Shown: in pieces, positions 1-7,887 of the stretch
Layout of the letters: each line of letters begins with the position of its first letter
Numbering within the stretch: position 1 is the first letter of the stretch
From: Rhizobium sp. SL42
GTDB lineage: Bacteria; Pseudomonadota; Alphaproteobacteria; Rhizobiales; Rhizobiaceae
Reading direction: 5' to 3'
DNA length: 64,000 nucleotides
Assembly: GCF_021729845.1 (NCBI RefSeq)
Contig: NZ_CP063397.1
Span: 572,001 to 636,000 of the forward strand
Notes under the pieces: generated by a model
Databases searched by the model: none
What the model was told of the DNA's origin: nothing
The model's input: the letters and a program-made list of their open reading frames with translations, nothing else
Program-made: the position numbers and the translations under genes

Positions 1-7
1 GCCAGGA

Positions 8-601
8 ATGAGTATGCCGACGATGACCGAAAGCGAAAGCAGATCCAGCCTGAGCTTCTGGCTGATCGCCACGGCCGTCGTGCTGATCGTCCAGATCGCC
101 GCACAATACTTCATGGGCCGGCTGTGGATCTGCTCTTGCGGCTACATCAAGCTGTTCGAGCCGGGCGTCAACACGCCGGGCAATTCCCAGCATCTGTTTG
201 ACTGGTACACGCCCTCGCACATCATTCACGGCTTCCTGTTCTACCTGCTTGGCTGGGCCATTCTGCGCAAGGCGTCGATCGGCGCGCGCCTGACATTGGC
301 GGCCGTCATCGAGGCGGGATGGGAAATTCTGGAAAACTCGCCGCTCATCATCAACCGCTACCGGTCCGCGACCATGGCGATCGGATACGAGGGCGACAGC
401 ATCCTGAATTCGGCCATGGACATGGTCGCGATGATCGCCGGCTTCTGGTTTGCCGCGCGTGCGCCGATCTGGCTGACGGTGGCAATTGCCATCGGCTTCG
501 AACTCGCCACGGGCTACATCATCCGCGACAATCTGACCCTCAATGTGCTGATGCTGGTCTGGCCGGTCGACGCGATCAAGGAATGGCAAGCGGCGCTCTG
601 A
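8..601 (+). CDS. DUF2585 (UPF0314) family membrane protein
   Basis: This 197-residue protein matches the DUF2585/UPF0314 family, a group of unknown function found mainly in rhizobia and relatives. About four hydrophobic segments are visible, near residues 17-36, 71-87, 137-151 and 154-172. Charged and polar motifs characteristic of the family lie between or inside them: a CxC pair (Cys42, Cys44), [11 protein letters not shown] (65-75), WEILENSP (105-112), [11 protein letters not shown] (129-139) and RDNL (173-176). Conserved acids and histidines within membrane spans suggest an enzyme or transporter, but that is inference. A short AGGA lies just before the first ATG at position 8. The ATG codons at 14 and 23 are possible alternative starts. 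It is convergent with ccmG. Confidence 0.85.
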   Translation: MSMPTMTESESRSSLSFWLIATAVVLIVQIAAQYFMGRLWICSCGYIKLFEPGVNTPGNSQHLFDWYTPSHIIHGFLFYLLGWAILRKASIGARLTLAAVIEAGWEILENSPLIINRYRSATMAIGYEGDSILNSAMDMVAMIAGFWFAARAPIWLTVAIAIGFELATGYIIRDNLTLNVLMLVWPVDAIKEWQAAL

Positions 602-642
602 GCATCTCAGGCGGCCTCAAACGGCTTTGATCCGTGGTTCAG

Positions 643-1248
643 CTAGCTGCCGGCGGCCAGCGCCTTTTCGATCGCCGGCATCAGCTGCGTCTCGATCGAC
701 TGCGGATCGAACGGACCGACCTTCTTGTAGAGGATCGTGCCATCGGGGGCGACGAGATAGCTTTCCGGAATGCCATAGACACCCCAGTCGATGGCCGCCT
801 TGCCGTTCGGATCAATGCCGATCGCCTGGAAGGGATTGCCGAGTTCACCGAGAAAACGCAGCGCATTGTCGTTTCGGTCCTTGTAGTTGATGCCGACCAG
901 CGTGATGCGCGGATCCCTCGACAGTTCCAGCAACATCGGATGCTCCTCGCGGCATGGCACGCACCAGGAGGCAAAGACGTTGACCAGCGTCAGCTTGCCG
1001 GCCATCGCGGCCGTCGTCAGAGCCGGCCTCTCGGAGCCTTCGAGCGCGGGCAGGGACAATTCCGGCGCCTTGGTTCCGATCAGCGCCGAGGGTATGACGG
1101 AAATGTCGCGGCCGTTGACGTCCTGCTCGTAGAGCATCTTGGCCGCGGTCCCCGCGATCACGGTAAAGAAAGCCAGCGGCAGCAGCGCGAAGACATAGCG
1201 GCCGAACCCCTTGCGGGACGTGCCAGGATCGGAGGGCCGCGTGTTCAT
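643..1248 (-). CDS. ccmG: CcmG/DsbE thiol:disulfide interchange protein
   Basis: CcmG is a membrane-anchored periplasmic thioredoxin that keeps apocytochrome c (or its chaperone CcmH) reduced so that haem can be attached. The 201 residues begin with a basic N-terminus and one membrane anchor (about residues 17-37), followed by a thioredoxin fold. The redox motif WCVPC is visible with Cys96 and Cys99, and the cis-proline loop GIPESY is at 159-164, as in the family. It is the last gene of ccmABCDG here. Its ATG overlaps the ccmD stop codon by four bases, which suggests translational coupling. The ccmEFH genes are not in this window, so the complete pathway must be split over at least two loci. 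Confidence 0.95.
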   Translation of the reverse strand: MNTRPSDPGTSRKGFGRYVFALLPLAFFTVIAGTAAKMLYEQDVNGRDISVIPSALIGTKAPELSLPALEGSERPALTTAAMAGKLTLVNVFASWCVPCREEHPMLLELSRDPRITLVGINYKDRNDNALRFLGELGNPFQAIGIDPNGKAAIDWGVYGIPESYLVAPDGTILYKKVGPFDPQSIETQLMPAIEKALAAGS

Positions 1249-1418
1249 GCCCCCTCACCCGGCTTGACGGCAGTGGAGCGGCGGCGAATGCCGGAAGCCT
1301 CAAGCGCCTTCAACTCGCCCTGCCGTGCCCGGCCGTCGAGCCAGACCCAGCCGATGAGCACAAGACAGACCAGCGCCGTCAGGAGATAGGAACCATAGAT
1401 ATAGAATGCGTGGCTCAT
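1245..1418 (-). CDS. ccmD: CcmD haem exporter small subunit
   Basis: CcmD is the small membrane protein that stabilises the CcmABC complex and helps release holo-CcmE. This gene encodes only 57 residues. It has a single hydrophobic span (about residues 8-26, YGSYLLTALVCLVLIGWVW) followed by a basic cytoplasmic tail, which is the normal size and architecture for the family. Both ends overlap neighbours by four bases (ATGA): the start with the ccmC stop and the stop with the ccmG start. Position between ccmC and ccmG is diagnostic. Sequence alone is too short to be specific, so the call rests on synteny plus topology. Confidence 0.9.
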   Translation of the reverse strand: MSHAFYIYGSYLLTALVCLVLIGWVWLDGRARQGELKALEASGIRRRSTAVKPGEGA

Positions 1419-2182
1419 GCGGCGTGCTCCCGGCTGGCCTGGCGGGCGGCCATTCGGCGCTGGGCGCTGACACGGCGCCGCCAGATCTCGTTGCGCATCG
1501 CGGCAAAATGCAGGGTGAAGAACAGCATGGTGAAGGCAACGGCCATCACCAGCAACGGCCGGAGGAATTCCGGATCCACCGTCGGCCCATCCAGCCTGAT
1601 GACGCTTGCCGGCTGGTGCAACGTGTTCCACCACTCGACCGAGAACTTGATGATCGGGATATTGACGAAACCGACCAGGATCAGCACGGAACTCAGGCGC
1701 GCCGCCCGGGACGGATCGTCCATCGCACGGTTGAGCGCAATCAGGCCGAGATACATCAGGAACAGCACGAAGACCGAGGTCAGGCGCGCATCCCAGACCC
1801 ACCAGGTGCCCCACATCGGCTTGCCCCAGAGCGAACCCGTGATCAATGCGATCAGCGTGAAGGCAGCGCCAAGCGGGGCTGCGGCCTTGTGGCTTACATC
1901 GGCCAGCGGATGGCGCCAGACCAGGGTGCCGATCGCCGACAGGGCCATCACCGAATAGCACATCATCGACAGCCAGGCGGCCGGCACATGCACATACATG
2001 ATGCGCACAGTATCGCCCTGCTGGTAGTCGCCCTCGGTGGTGAAGCTCATGTAGAGACCGACGAAAAACAACAGCACCGTGATGCCGGAAAGCCACGGCA
2101 GAACACGCGCCGTCAGCGCCAGAAAACGCGTCGGATTGGCGAGATCGCCGATTTTCGAGATGGCAAGGCTGGTATCGCTCAT
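1415..2182 (-). CDS. ccmC: CcmC haem ABC transporter permease / haem handler
   Basis: CcmC is the inner-membrane protein that loads haem onto the chaperone CcmE. At 255 residues it has the usual length and about six membrane spans. The tryptophan-rich WWD signature is present at residues 124-131 (WGTWWVWD), flanked by His65 in YVHVPAAW and His189 in TLHQP, which correspond to the two axial haem ligands known in the family. Together these give a confident identification. It overlaps ccmD by four bases downstream. Upstream it is separated from ccmB by 158 bases, unlike the tight spacing elsewhere in this run, so it may have its own promoter. Confidence 0.96.
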   Translation of the reverse strand: MSDTSLAISKIGDLANPTRFLALTARVLPWLSGITVLLFFVGLYMSFTTEGDYQQGDTVRIMYVHVPAAWLSMMCYSVMALSAIGTLVWRHPLADVSHKAAAPLGAAFTLIALITGSLWGKPMWGTWWVWDARLTSVFVLFLMYLGLIALNRAMDDPSRAARLSSVLILVGFVNIPIIKFSVEWWNTLHQPASVIRLDGPTVDPEFLRPLLVMAVAFTMLFFTLHFAAMRNEIWRRRVSAQRRMAARQASREHAA

Positions 2183-2340
2183 GAGACTGCTTCTAACCTG
2201 TCATCCCTGTTGCTGCAATTGATCCTGGTCAATCCAGGGTCACGAAGGCGTTTCCGACGGATACGGATCACCGGTAACGCATCCTCTCTGTGTTCACTCG
2301 GTTTCGAACGCAAAACCGTGACGCCGTTTTGCTGGAATGG
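2183..2340. other. ccmB-ccmC spacer with stem-loop
   Basis: This 158-base gap breaks an otherwise overlapping ccm operon. Just after the ccmB stop codon lies a perfect 7-base inverted repeat, GCAAAAC (2310-2316) and GTTTTGC (2326-2332), with a 9-base loop. No U-tract follows it on the minus strand, so it is not a standard terminator; it may stabilise the ccmAB message or attenuate readthrough. No open reading frame here looks real. Confidence 0.45.
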
Positions 2341-3000
2341 CTAGTCTGCGGCGTTGCGCAGGGCAAGTGCCGCCGCCAGCGGACCGATAACCGCGAAGAA
2401 CAGCATGATCGCGACCAGAAACAGGAAGGGTGGCATAAATGGGGCCGGGTCCTCGACAGCGGCATACGAGGCGCTGACTCCGAAGATCAGCACCGGGATC
2501 GCCAGAGGCAGGACGAGGATAGAGACAAGCAGACCCCCGCGCGGCAGCGCCACCGCGACTGCGGCGCCGGCAGCGCCGATGAAGGTGATCGCCGGCGACC
2601 CGACCAGCAGCGTCAGCATCACCGCCCCGATCGCCACCTCGCTCATGTTCATGAACAATCCGAGCAGCGGCGATGCGATGACCAGCGGCAGGCCGGTCGC
2701 CACCCAATGGGCGAGGCACTTGACGAGCACCGTCAATACCAGAGGCGTCTCCTGCATCAGGATCACATCCAGCGCACCGTCGTCACGTTCGGCCTGAAAC
2801 AGACGGTCCAGCCCGAGCAGCGCCGACAGCAGGGCACCGATCCAGACGATCGCCGGACCAATGCGCGCCAGGAGATTGAGATCGGGACCGACGCCGAAGG
2901 GAATGACGGCAACGACCGTCATGAAAAACAGGACCCCGATCAAGGCGCCGCCACCGGCACGGACGGAAAGCTTCAGGTCACGCAGGAAAAGCGCGATCAT
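2341..3000 (-). CDS. ccmB: CcmB haem exporter permease
   Basis: CcmB is the membrane subunit of the CcmABCD ABC-type complex that drives release of haem-loaded CcmE. The 219-residue protein begins with the family's typical LFLRDLKLSVRAGG segment. It has about six hydrophobic spans and the conserved LDRLFQAERDDGALD cytoplasmic loop near residues 63-77, which docks on the ATPase. The length is standard. The start overlaps the ccmA stop by four bases, so the two are probably made in fixed ratio. The gene ends with TAG at 2341. Confidence 0.95.
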   Translation of the reverse strand: MIALFLRDLKLSVRAGGGALIGVLFFMTVVAVIPFGVGPDLNLLARIGPAIVWIGALLSALLGLDRLFQAERDDGALDVILMQETPLVLTVLVKCLAHWVATGLPLVIASPLLGLFMNMSEVAIGAVMLTLLVGSPAITFIGAAGAAVAVALPRGGLLVSILVLPLAIPVLIFGVSASYAAVEDPAPFMPPFLFLVAIMLFFAVIGPLAAALALRNAAD

Positions 3001-3641
3001 TGCACGCCCTCCATCTCTTCATGGTCGAAACCGCGCATCTCGAGTTGCTGCGCGCCGTCCAGCCCGAGCGGCTGATGTGTCGCGGCGAGCACGATGCCGC
3101 CCGCGCCACGATGACGACGCACAAGGCCTTCGAACATTTCATCGGCGCGCGAATCAAGTGCGGCCGTCGGTTCATCGAGGATCCAGATCGGCCGGTGAGC
3201 GACGAGCAGTCGCGCCATGGCGAATCGCCGCTGCTGGCCGGCGGAAAGATAACCATAGGGAAGATGGGTAATGTCTGCGAGACCGACGGTCATGGCCGCA
3301 TCCTGGACAGACATACTCTCGCCGCCGACATCGCCAAGATAGCGGCGCCAGAAATCGAGGTTCTCGTGAACGGTCAACTCTCGCTTCATGCCGTTGCGAT
3401 GACCAAGATAATGGCTGAATTCCCCCGCCGGACGCATCTCGCCATCGCCGGAAATCTGGCATTCCGCCTGCCCTGTCTCAGGTCGCAGAAGCCCTGCAAC
3501 GACACGCAGAAGCGTTGATTTTCCAGAGCCGTTGCGGCCGGTGAGAACCAGCGCCTCGCCCGGACCCAAGTCAAAGGAAATGTTTACGAAAATGAATTCC
3601 TCACCGCGTCGCGCGCTCAGGTTTTCTACCGTCAGGCGCAT
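2997..3641 (-). CDS. ccmA: CcmA haem exporter ATP-binding protein
   Basis: CcmA is the ATPase that powers haem transfer from CcmC to CcmE during cytochrome c maturation. The 214-residue protein has the Walker A motif GRNGSGKS (35-42), the ABC signature LSAGQ (132-136) and the Walker B motif IWILDEP (152-158). It is short, as is usual for CcmA compared with other ABC ATPases. It is the first gene of ccmABCDG, and its promoter must lie in the 276-base region shared with the divergent acnA. The ATG at 3641 starts with the family-typical MRLTVENLSARRG sequence. Confidence 0.95.
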   Translation of the reverse strand: MRLTVENLSARRGEEFIFVNISFDLGPGEALVLTGRNGSGKSTLLRVVAGLLRPETGQAECQISGDGEMRPAGEFSHYLGHRNGMKRELTVHENLDFWRRYLGDVGGESMSVQDAAMTVGLADITHLPYGYLSAGQQRRFAMARLLVAHRPIWILDEPTAALDSRADEMFEGLVRRHRGAGGIVLAATHQPLGLDGAQQLEMRGFDHEEMEGVQ

Positions 3642-3917
3642 GGCCGACCCTTCATTAAGATTTTAATCATCGCGTTGCAAAATTTTGTCAAAATTCGCCA
3701 TTGGTCGGTCTGGAACCTTTCTTAGAAACTATCTATAAGACCTGCAAGCACGCCAGCGGTCGGCGTGAACTTCATCCTTGTGCCGAACATGAACGTTGCG
3801 ACAGCAATATTTCACGGGCGGACAGCGGAAATGGCCGTACCCGCATCCTGATGTGCATGAAGTGCATAGGCGTCCGCACGATTGTGTTGGCTATCAGTAT
3901 CAGCGGGGTTTCTATCC

Positions 3918-6611
3918 GTGGCTAAATCACTCGACAGTTTCAACTGCCGTTCGGTCTTGACCGTTAACGGCAAAGACTATGTCTACTACAGCATCCCGAA
4001 GGCCGAGGCGAACGGCCTCGCCGGCGTGTCGAAGCTGCCCTATTCCATGAAGGTCCTGCTGGAAAACCTCCTGCGCAACGAGGACGGTCGTTCCGTCTTC
4101 AAGAAGGACATCGAGGCCATCGCCGCCTGGCTCGTCGACAAGGGCACGGCCGAAAACGAAATCGCCTATCGCCCGGCCCGCGTCCTGATGCAGGACTTCA
4201 CCGGCGTTCCGGCGGTTGTCGACCTGGCTGCCATGCGCGATGCTATGGTCAACCTCGGTGGCGATCCGGAAAAGATCAACCCGCTCGTTCCCGTCGACCT
4301 CGTCATCGACCACTCGGTCATCGTTGACGAATTCGGCACGCCGACGGCATTCGCCCGCAACGTCGAGCTCGAATACGAGCGCAACGGCGAACGTTACCGC
4401 TTCCTCAAGTGGGGCCAGCAGGCGTTCAAGAACTTTCGCGTCGTACCGCCCGGCACCGGCATCTGTCATCAGGTCAACCTCGAATACCTCGGCCAGACCG
4501 TCTGGACCAAGGATGAGGACGGCGAAACGATCGCCTATCCCGACACTTGCGTCGGCACCGATTCTCACACGACCATGATCAACGGTCTCGGCGTTCTCGG
4601 CTGGGGCGTGGGTGGCATCGAAGCCGAAGCCGCCATGCTCGGCCAGCCGGTGTCCATGCTGCTGCCGGAAGTCATCGGCTTCAAGCTGACCGGCAAAGTC
4701 AAGGAAGGCGTCACAGCGACCGACCTCGTGCTCACCGTCGTCCAGATGCTGCGCAAGAAGGGCGTCGTGTCGAAATTCGTCGAATTCTTCGGCCCGGGCC
4801 TCGATTCGATGTCGCTCGCCGACCGTGCGACCATTGGCAACATGGGCCCGGAATATGGCGCGACCTGCGGCTTCTTCCCGGTTGATGGCGAAACCATCAA
4901 CTACCTGACCATGTCGGGCCGCGCCAAGGACCGCATCGCGCTGGTGGAAGCCTATTCCAAGGTTCAGGGCATGTGGCGCGACGGCGACGGCTCCGAACTG
5001 GTGTTCACCGACACGCTCGAACTCGACCTCGGCGACGTCGTGCCGTCGATGGCCGGCCCGAAGCGTCCGGAAGGCCGCCTGCCGCTCGAAACCATCGCAC
5101 CGAATTTCGCGACGGCCCTGGAAACCGACTACAAGAAGCCGGGCCAGCTGACCAATCGCTATGCGGTTGAAGGCACCGACTATGATATTGGCCATGGCGA
5201 CGTGGCGATTGCCGCCATCACCTCGTGCACCAACACCTCGAACCCGAGCGTATTGATCGCAGCGGGCCTCCTGGCACGCAATGCCGTTGCCAAGGGCCTC
5301 AAGTCCAAGCCGTGGGTGAAGACCTCGCTGGCACCGGGATCGCAGGTTGTCGGCGAATATCTCGCCAAGTCCGGCCTGCAGACGTCTCTCGACGCACTCG
5401 GCTTCAACCTCGTCGGCTTCGGCTGCACGACCTGCATCGGCAATTCCGGCCCGCTGCCGGGTCCGATCTCGAAGACGATCAACGACAAGGGCCTGATCAC
5501 CGCCGGCGTGCTGTCGGGCAACCGCAACTTCGAAGGCCGTATCTCGCCGGACGTCCAGGCGAACTACCTGGCCTCGCCGCCGCTGGTCGTCGCCTATGCG
5601 CTGGCCGGTACGGTCCAGAAGGACCTGACCAAGGAGCCGATCGGTGAAGACCAAGCCGGCAACCCGGTCTACCTGAAGGATATCTGGCCGACCTCGCACG
5701 AGATCCAGGAATTCATCCTGAAATACGTCACCCGCGAACTTTACGAATCGAAGTATGCCGACGTATTCAAGGGTGACGAGAACTGGCAGGCCGTTCAGGT
5801 TCCTGCCGGCCAGACCTATGCCTGGGACGACAAGTCGACCTATGTGCAGAACCCGCCTTACTTCGTTGGCATGGGCAAGACCGGCACCGGCCTGAAGAAC
5901 ATCAAGGGCGCCCGCGTTCTTGGTCTCTTCGGCGACAAGATCACCACCGACCATATCTCGCCTGCCGGTTCGATCAAGGCGGCTTCGCCTGCCGGCGCCT
6001 ACCTCACCGAAAACGGCGTGGCTGTGGCCGACTTCAACCAGTACGGCACGCGTCGCGGCAACCATGAAGTGATGATGCGCGGCACGTTTGCCAACATCCG
6101 CATTCGCAATCACATGCTCGGCCCGAACGGCAAGGAAGGTGGCTACACCATCCACTATCCGTCCAAGGAAGAGATGTCGATCTACGACGCGGCCATGCAG
6201 TACAAGGCTGAAGGCACGCCGCTGGTCATCTTCGCCGGCGTCGAATACGGCAACGGCTCGTCGCGCGACTGGGCTGCCAAGGGCACCAACCTGCTCGGCG
6301 TACGCGCCGTGATCGCCCAGTCCTTCGAGCGTATCCACCGCTCGAACCTGGTCGGCATGGGCGTCGTTCCCTTCGTCTTCGAGGAAGGCACGACTTGGGC
6401 AAGCCTGAACCTGAAGGGTGACGAGATCGTCGAGATCGACGGCCTGGAAGGCGACATCAAGCCGCGTGAAAAGAAGATCGCCAAGATCACGTATGGCGAC
6501 GGCACGGTGAAGGAGCTTCCGATCCTCTGCCGCATCGATACGCTGGATGAAGTCACCTACATGAACAACGGCGGCATTCTGCAGACCGTTCTTCGCGACC
6601 TGGCCGCCTGA
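3918..6611 (+). CDS. acnA: Aconitate hydratase AcnA
   Basis: Aconitase interconverts citrate and isocitrate in the TCA cycle, using a [4Fe-4S] cluster. The protein carries the three cluster cysteines in the canonical arrangement, Cys437 in [10 protein letters not shown] and Cys503/Cys506 in [10 protein letters not shown], almost the same numbers as E. coli AcnA. I chose the GTG at 3918 (GTG GCT AAA TCA), which gives 897 residues, the usual family length, and a start matching other rhizobial aconitases. A TTG at 3882 would add 12 unlikely residues, and a GGGGTT at 3904-3909 could serve as a weak ribosome site. The gene stands alone, divergent from ccmA, and is followed by a strong terminator. 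A 924-residue open frame on the opposite strand is a codon-bias shadow. Confidence 0.97.
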   Translation: MAKSLDSFNCRSVLTVNGKDYVYYSIPKAEANGLAGVSKLPYSMKVLLENLLRNEDGRSVFKKDIEAIAAWLVDKGTAENEIAYRPARVLMQDFTGVPAVVDLAAMRDAMVNLGGDPEKINPLVPVDLVIDHSVIVDEFGTPTAFARNVELEYERNGERYRFLKWGQQAFKNFRVVPPGTGICHQVNLEYLGQTVWTKDEDGETIAYPDTCVGTDSHTTMINGLGVLGWGVGGIEAEAAMLGQPVSMLLPEVIGFKLTGKVKEGVTATDLVLTVVQMLRKKGVVSKFVEFFGPGLDSMSLADRATIGNMGPEYGATCGFFPVDGETINYLTMSGRAKDRIALVEAYSKVQGMWRDGDGSELVFTDTLELDLGDVVPSMAGPKRPEGRLPLETIAPNFATALETDYKKPGQLTNRYAVEGTDYDIGHGDVAIAAITSCTNTSNPSVLIAAGLLARNAVAKGLKSKPWVKTSLAPGSQVVGEYLAKSGLQTSLDALGFNLVGFGCTTCIGNSGPLPGPISKTINDKGLITAGVLSGNRNFEGRISPDVQANYLASPPLVVAYALAGTVQKDLTKEPIGEDQAGNPVYLKDIWPTSHEIQEFILKYVTRELYESKYADVFKGDENWQAVQVPAGQTYAWDDKSTYVQNPPYFVGMGKTGTGLKNIKGARVLGLFGDKITTDHISPAGSIKAASPAGAYLTENGVAVADFNQYGTRRGNHEVMMRGTFANIRIRNHMLGPNGKEGGYTIHYPSKEEMSIYDAAMQYKAEGTPLVIFAGVEYGNGSSRDWAAKGTNLLGVRAVIAQSFERIHRSNLVGMGVVPFVFEEGTTWASLNLKGDEIVEIDGLEGDIKPREKKIAKITYGDGTVKELPILCRIDTLDEVTYMNNGGILQTVLRDLAA

Positions 6612-6636
6612 TCGCGTCAAGCCTCTGAATGAATGA

Positions 6637-6666
6637 GCCGCCGGCCCCCAGCCGGCGGCTTTTTTG
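6637..6666 (+). terminator. Rho-independent terminator of acnA
   Basis: A perfect 9-base GC stem, GCCGCCGGC (6637-6645) and GCCGGCGGC (6651-6659), with loop CCCCA, is followed by six T residues. It lies 25 bases after the acnA stop codon. Confidence 0.92.
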
Positions 6667-6803
6667 TAGGGCCGGCGCGCCGGAAAGAAACGATGACGCA
6701 AATTTCACCCCATCGTGACTTTGCTGTCGGCGATGGAAGGGCTATCTCTGCACAACCGCAAAGCAAGGCTACGTCACGGACAATGCGACTGGACACTGCA
6801 TCT

Positions 6804-7577
6804 ATGAACAGGAAAAGCGCGCTGGGCCATCTGGCAGCGAATTGTGCGATCTTGTTCTGCCTGGCAGCCCCGCCCGTCATGGCGGAAGAGATCGTCAAGC
6901 CGAAGGGCGTGGTCGAGCTTTTCACCTCGCAAGGCTGTCGCTCCTGCCCGCCGGCTGACCGGGCATTCGAGCAGCTTGTGCGCCAGGGAGACGTCGTTGC
7001 TCTCGCCTATCACGTCGACTACTGGAACTATCTCGGCTGGGCCGACACACTGGCGTCCTCTGAAAACACCGAGCGGCAATATGGCTATGCCAAGTCCTTT
7101 GGCCGCAGCGGTGTCTACACGCCCCAGGCCGTGCTCAATGGCCGCGACCATCTGAAGGGTACCGACGCGGTCGAAATCAATCGCCGGATCGACAGCATGA
7201 ACGGCAAGGGGCTGGGGCTGGTCGTCCCGATCGACACCCGACGCACCGGCGACGAGCTGACAATTTCGATCGGCGCCGGCACGGTCGCCGGCATCGGCAA
7301 GGCCGATGTCGTGGTCGTCTATTTCCGTGAAAATCAGACGGTTGAAGTGCTCAAGGGCGAAAATACCGGCCAGAAACTCAATTACTGGCACAGCGTAACG
7401 GATGTCCAGACCGTCGGCATGTGGGACGGCAAGCCGCTCGACATCGTGCTGCCGGCAAAGGTCATCGGCTCCGACAAGAGCGACGGGTGTGCCGTGCTGT
7501 TGCAGGCCGCAAGCCAGGACGGCCAGCCATCGCGGATCATCGGCGCCACGGTGATGATCGAAAAGCACAAGATCTGA
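6804..7577 (+). CDS. Secreted DUF1223 thioredoxin-like protein
   Basis: This 257-residue protein belongs to DUF1223, a proteobacterial family with a thioredoxin-like fold and no established function. A signal peptide is visible at residues 1-27 (basic start, hydrophobic core, cleavage after VMA), so it is predicted to be periplasmic. The mature N-terminus reads VVELFTSQGCRSCPPAD, with a CxxC pair (Cys45, Cys48) that is the family hallmark and suggests redox activity. The conserved YHVDYWNYLGW motif follows. The ATG at 6804 gives a clean signal peptide. An in-frame ATG at 6783 would add seven residues. It follows the acnA terminator and is convergent with the TonB receptor, so it is likely monocistronic. 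Confidence 0.85.
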   Translation: MNRKSALGHLAANCAILFCLAAPPVMAEEIVKPKGVVELFTSQGCRSCPPADRAFEQLVRQGDVVALAYHVDYWNYLGWADTLASSENTERQYGYAKSFGRSGVYTPQAVLNGRDHLKGTDAVEINRRIDSMNGKGLGLVVPIDTRRTGDELTISIGAGTVAGIGKADVVVVYFRENQTVEVLKGENTGQKLNYWHSVTDVQTVGMWDGKPLDIVLPAKVIGSDKSDGCAVLLQAASQDGQPSRIIGATVMIEKHKI

Positions 7578-7605
7578 GAAAGTTCTGGATCAGAAAACCT
7601 GGAGC

Positions 7606-7669
7606 GGTCCGGCCCGGAAGCATTGGGGGGCTGGGGGTAAGGGGTCAATGCGCCAGACCGGACCTTTTT
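7606..7669 (+). terminator. Possible long-loop terminator of the DUF1223 gene
   Basis: GGTCCGG at 7606-7612 is complementary to CCGGACC at 7658-7664, which is followed by five T residues. The 45-base apical part is G-rich. The stem plus T-run fits termination about 90 bases after the stop codon, but the large loop makes it uncertain. Confidence 0.4.
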
Positions 7670-7822
7670 GGCGCCAGGCGCCAACCAAGTTGATTGGTTA
7701 TGTTTCATCGCAAATCTGGGCGCTGTTTTGTTCAAAATGCGGCAGATACGATTTTCTCTGTCCGGGGTAGATTCCGGGGTGACGGACGTCACCGACACCA
7801 ACACCTTTTGGCCGATACAGAC

Positions 7823-7856
7823 AAAAGGCCGCCGGCGTTTCCGCCGGCGGCCTTTT
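7823..7856. terminator. Bidirectional terminator before the TonB receptor 3' end
   Basis: A perfect 15-base stem (7823-7837 with 7842-7856) has loop TTTC. It begins with AAAA and ends with TTTT, so it can act on both strands between the convergent DUF1223 and receptor genes. Confidence 0.9.
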
Positions 7857-7887
7857 ATGGTGCACAGACTGAGGTGTAGCCCGGTGT

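Larger units (their letters stand above)
7578..7887. other. 310-base convergent intergenic region rich in palindromes
   Basis: There is no convincing gene between the DUF1223 protein and the TonB receptor. The region holds several structures. GGTCCGG (7606-7612) can pair with CCGGACC (7658-7664), which is followed by TTTTT. A G-rich tract has runs of 6, 5 and 4 G at 7625-7644. TTGGCGCC-A-GGCGCCAA at 7668-7684 is a perfect palindrome, followed directly by AACCAA/TTGGTT (7683-7699). TCCGGGGT is repeated at 7761 and 7773, and GGTGACG/CGTCACC lies at 7778-7793. The region ends in the bidirectional terminator at 7823-7856. It may encode a small RNA or be worn regulatory DNA. Confidence 0.6.

Noticed and set aside
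3701..3925. A 74-residue open frame in the acnA upstream region
   Set aside because: It has no ribosome site and no recognisable family, and it overlaps the region expected to hold the acnA and ccmA promoters.
3927..6701. A 924-residue open frame on the minus strand covering acnA
   Set aside because: It mirrors acnA exactly, has arginine/valine/histidine/aspartate-rich low-information sequence and no family motifs, and acnA is certain. It arises from GC-biased third codon positions.
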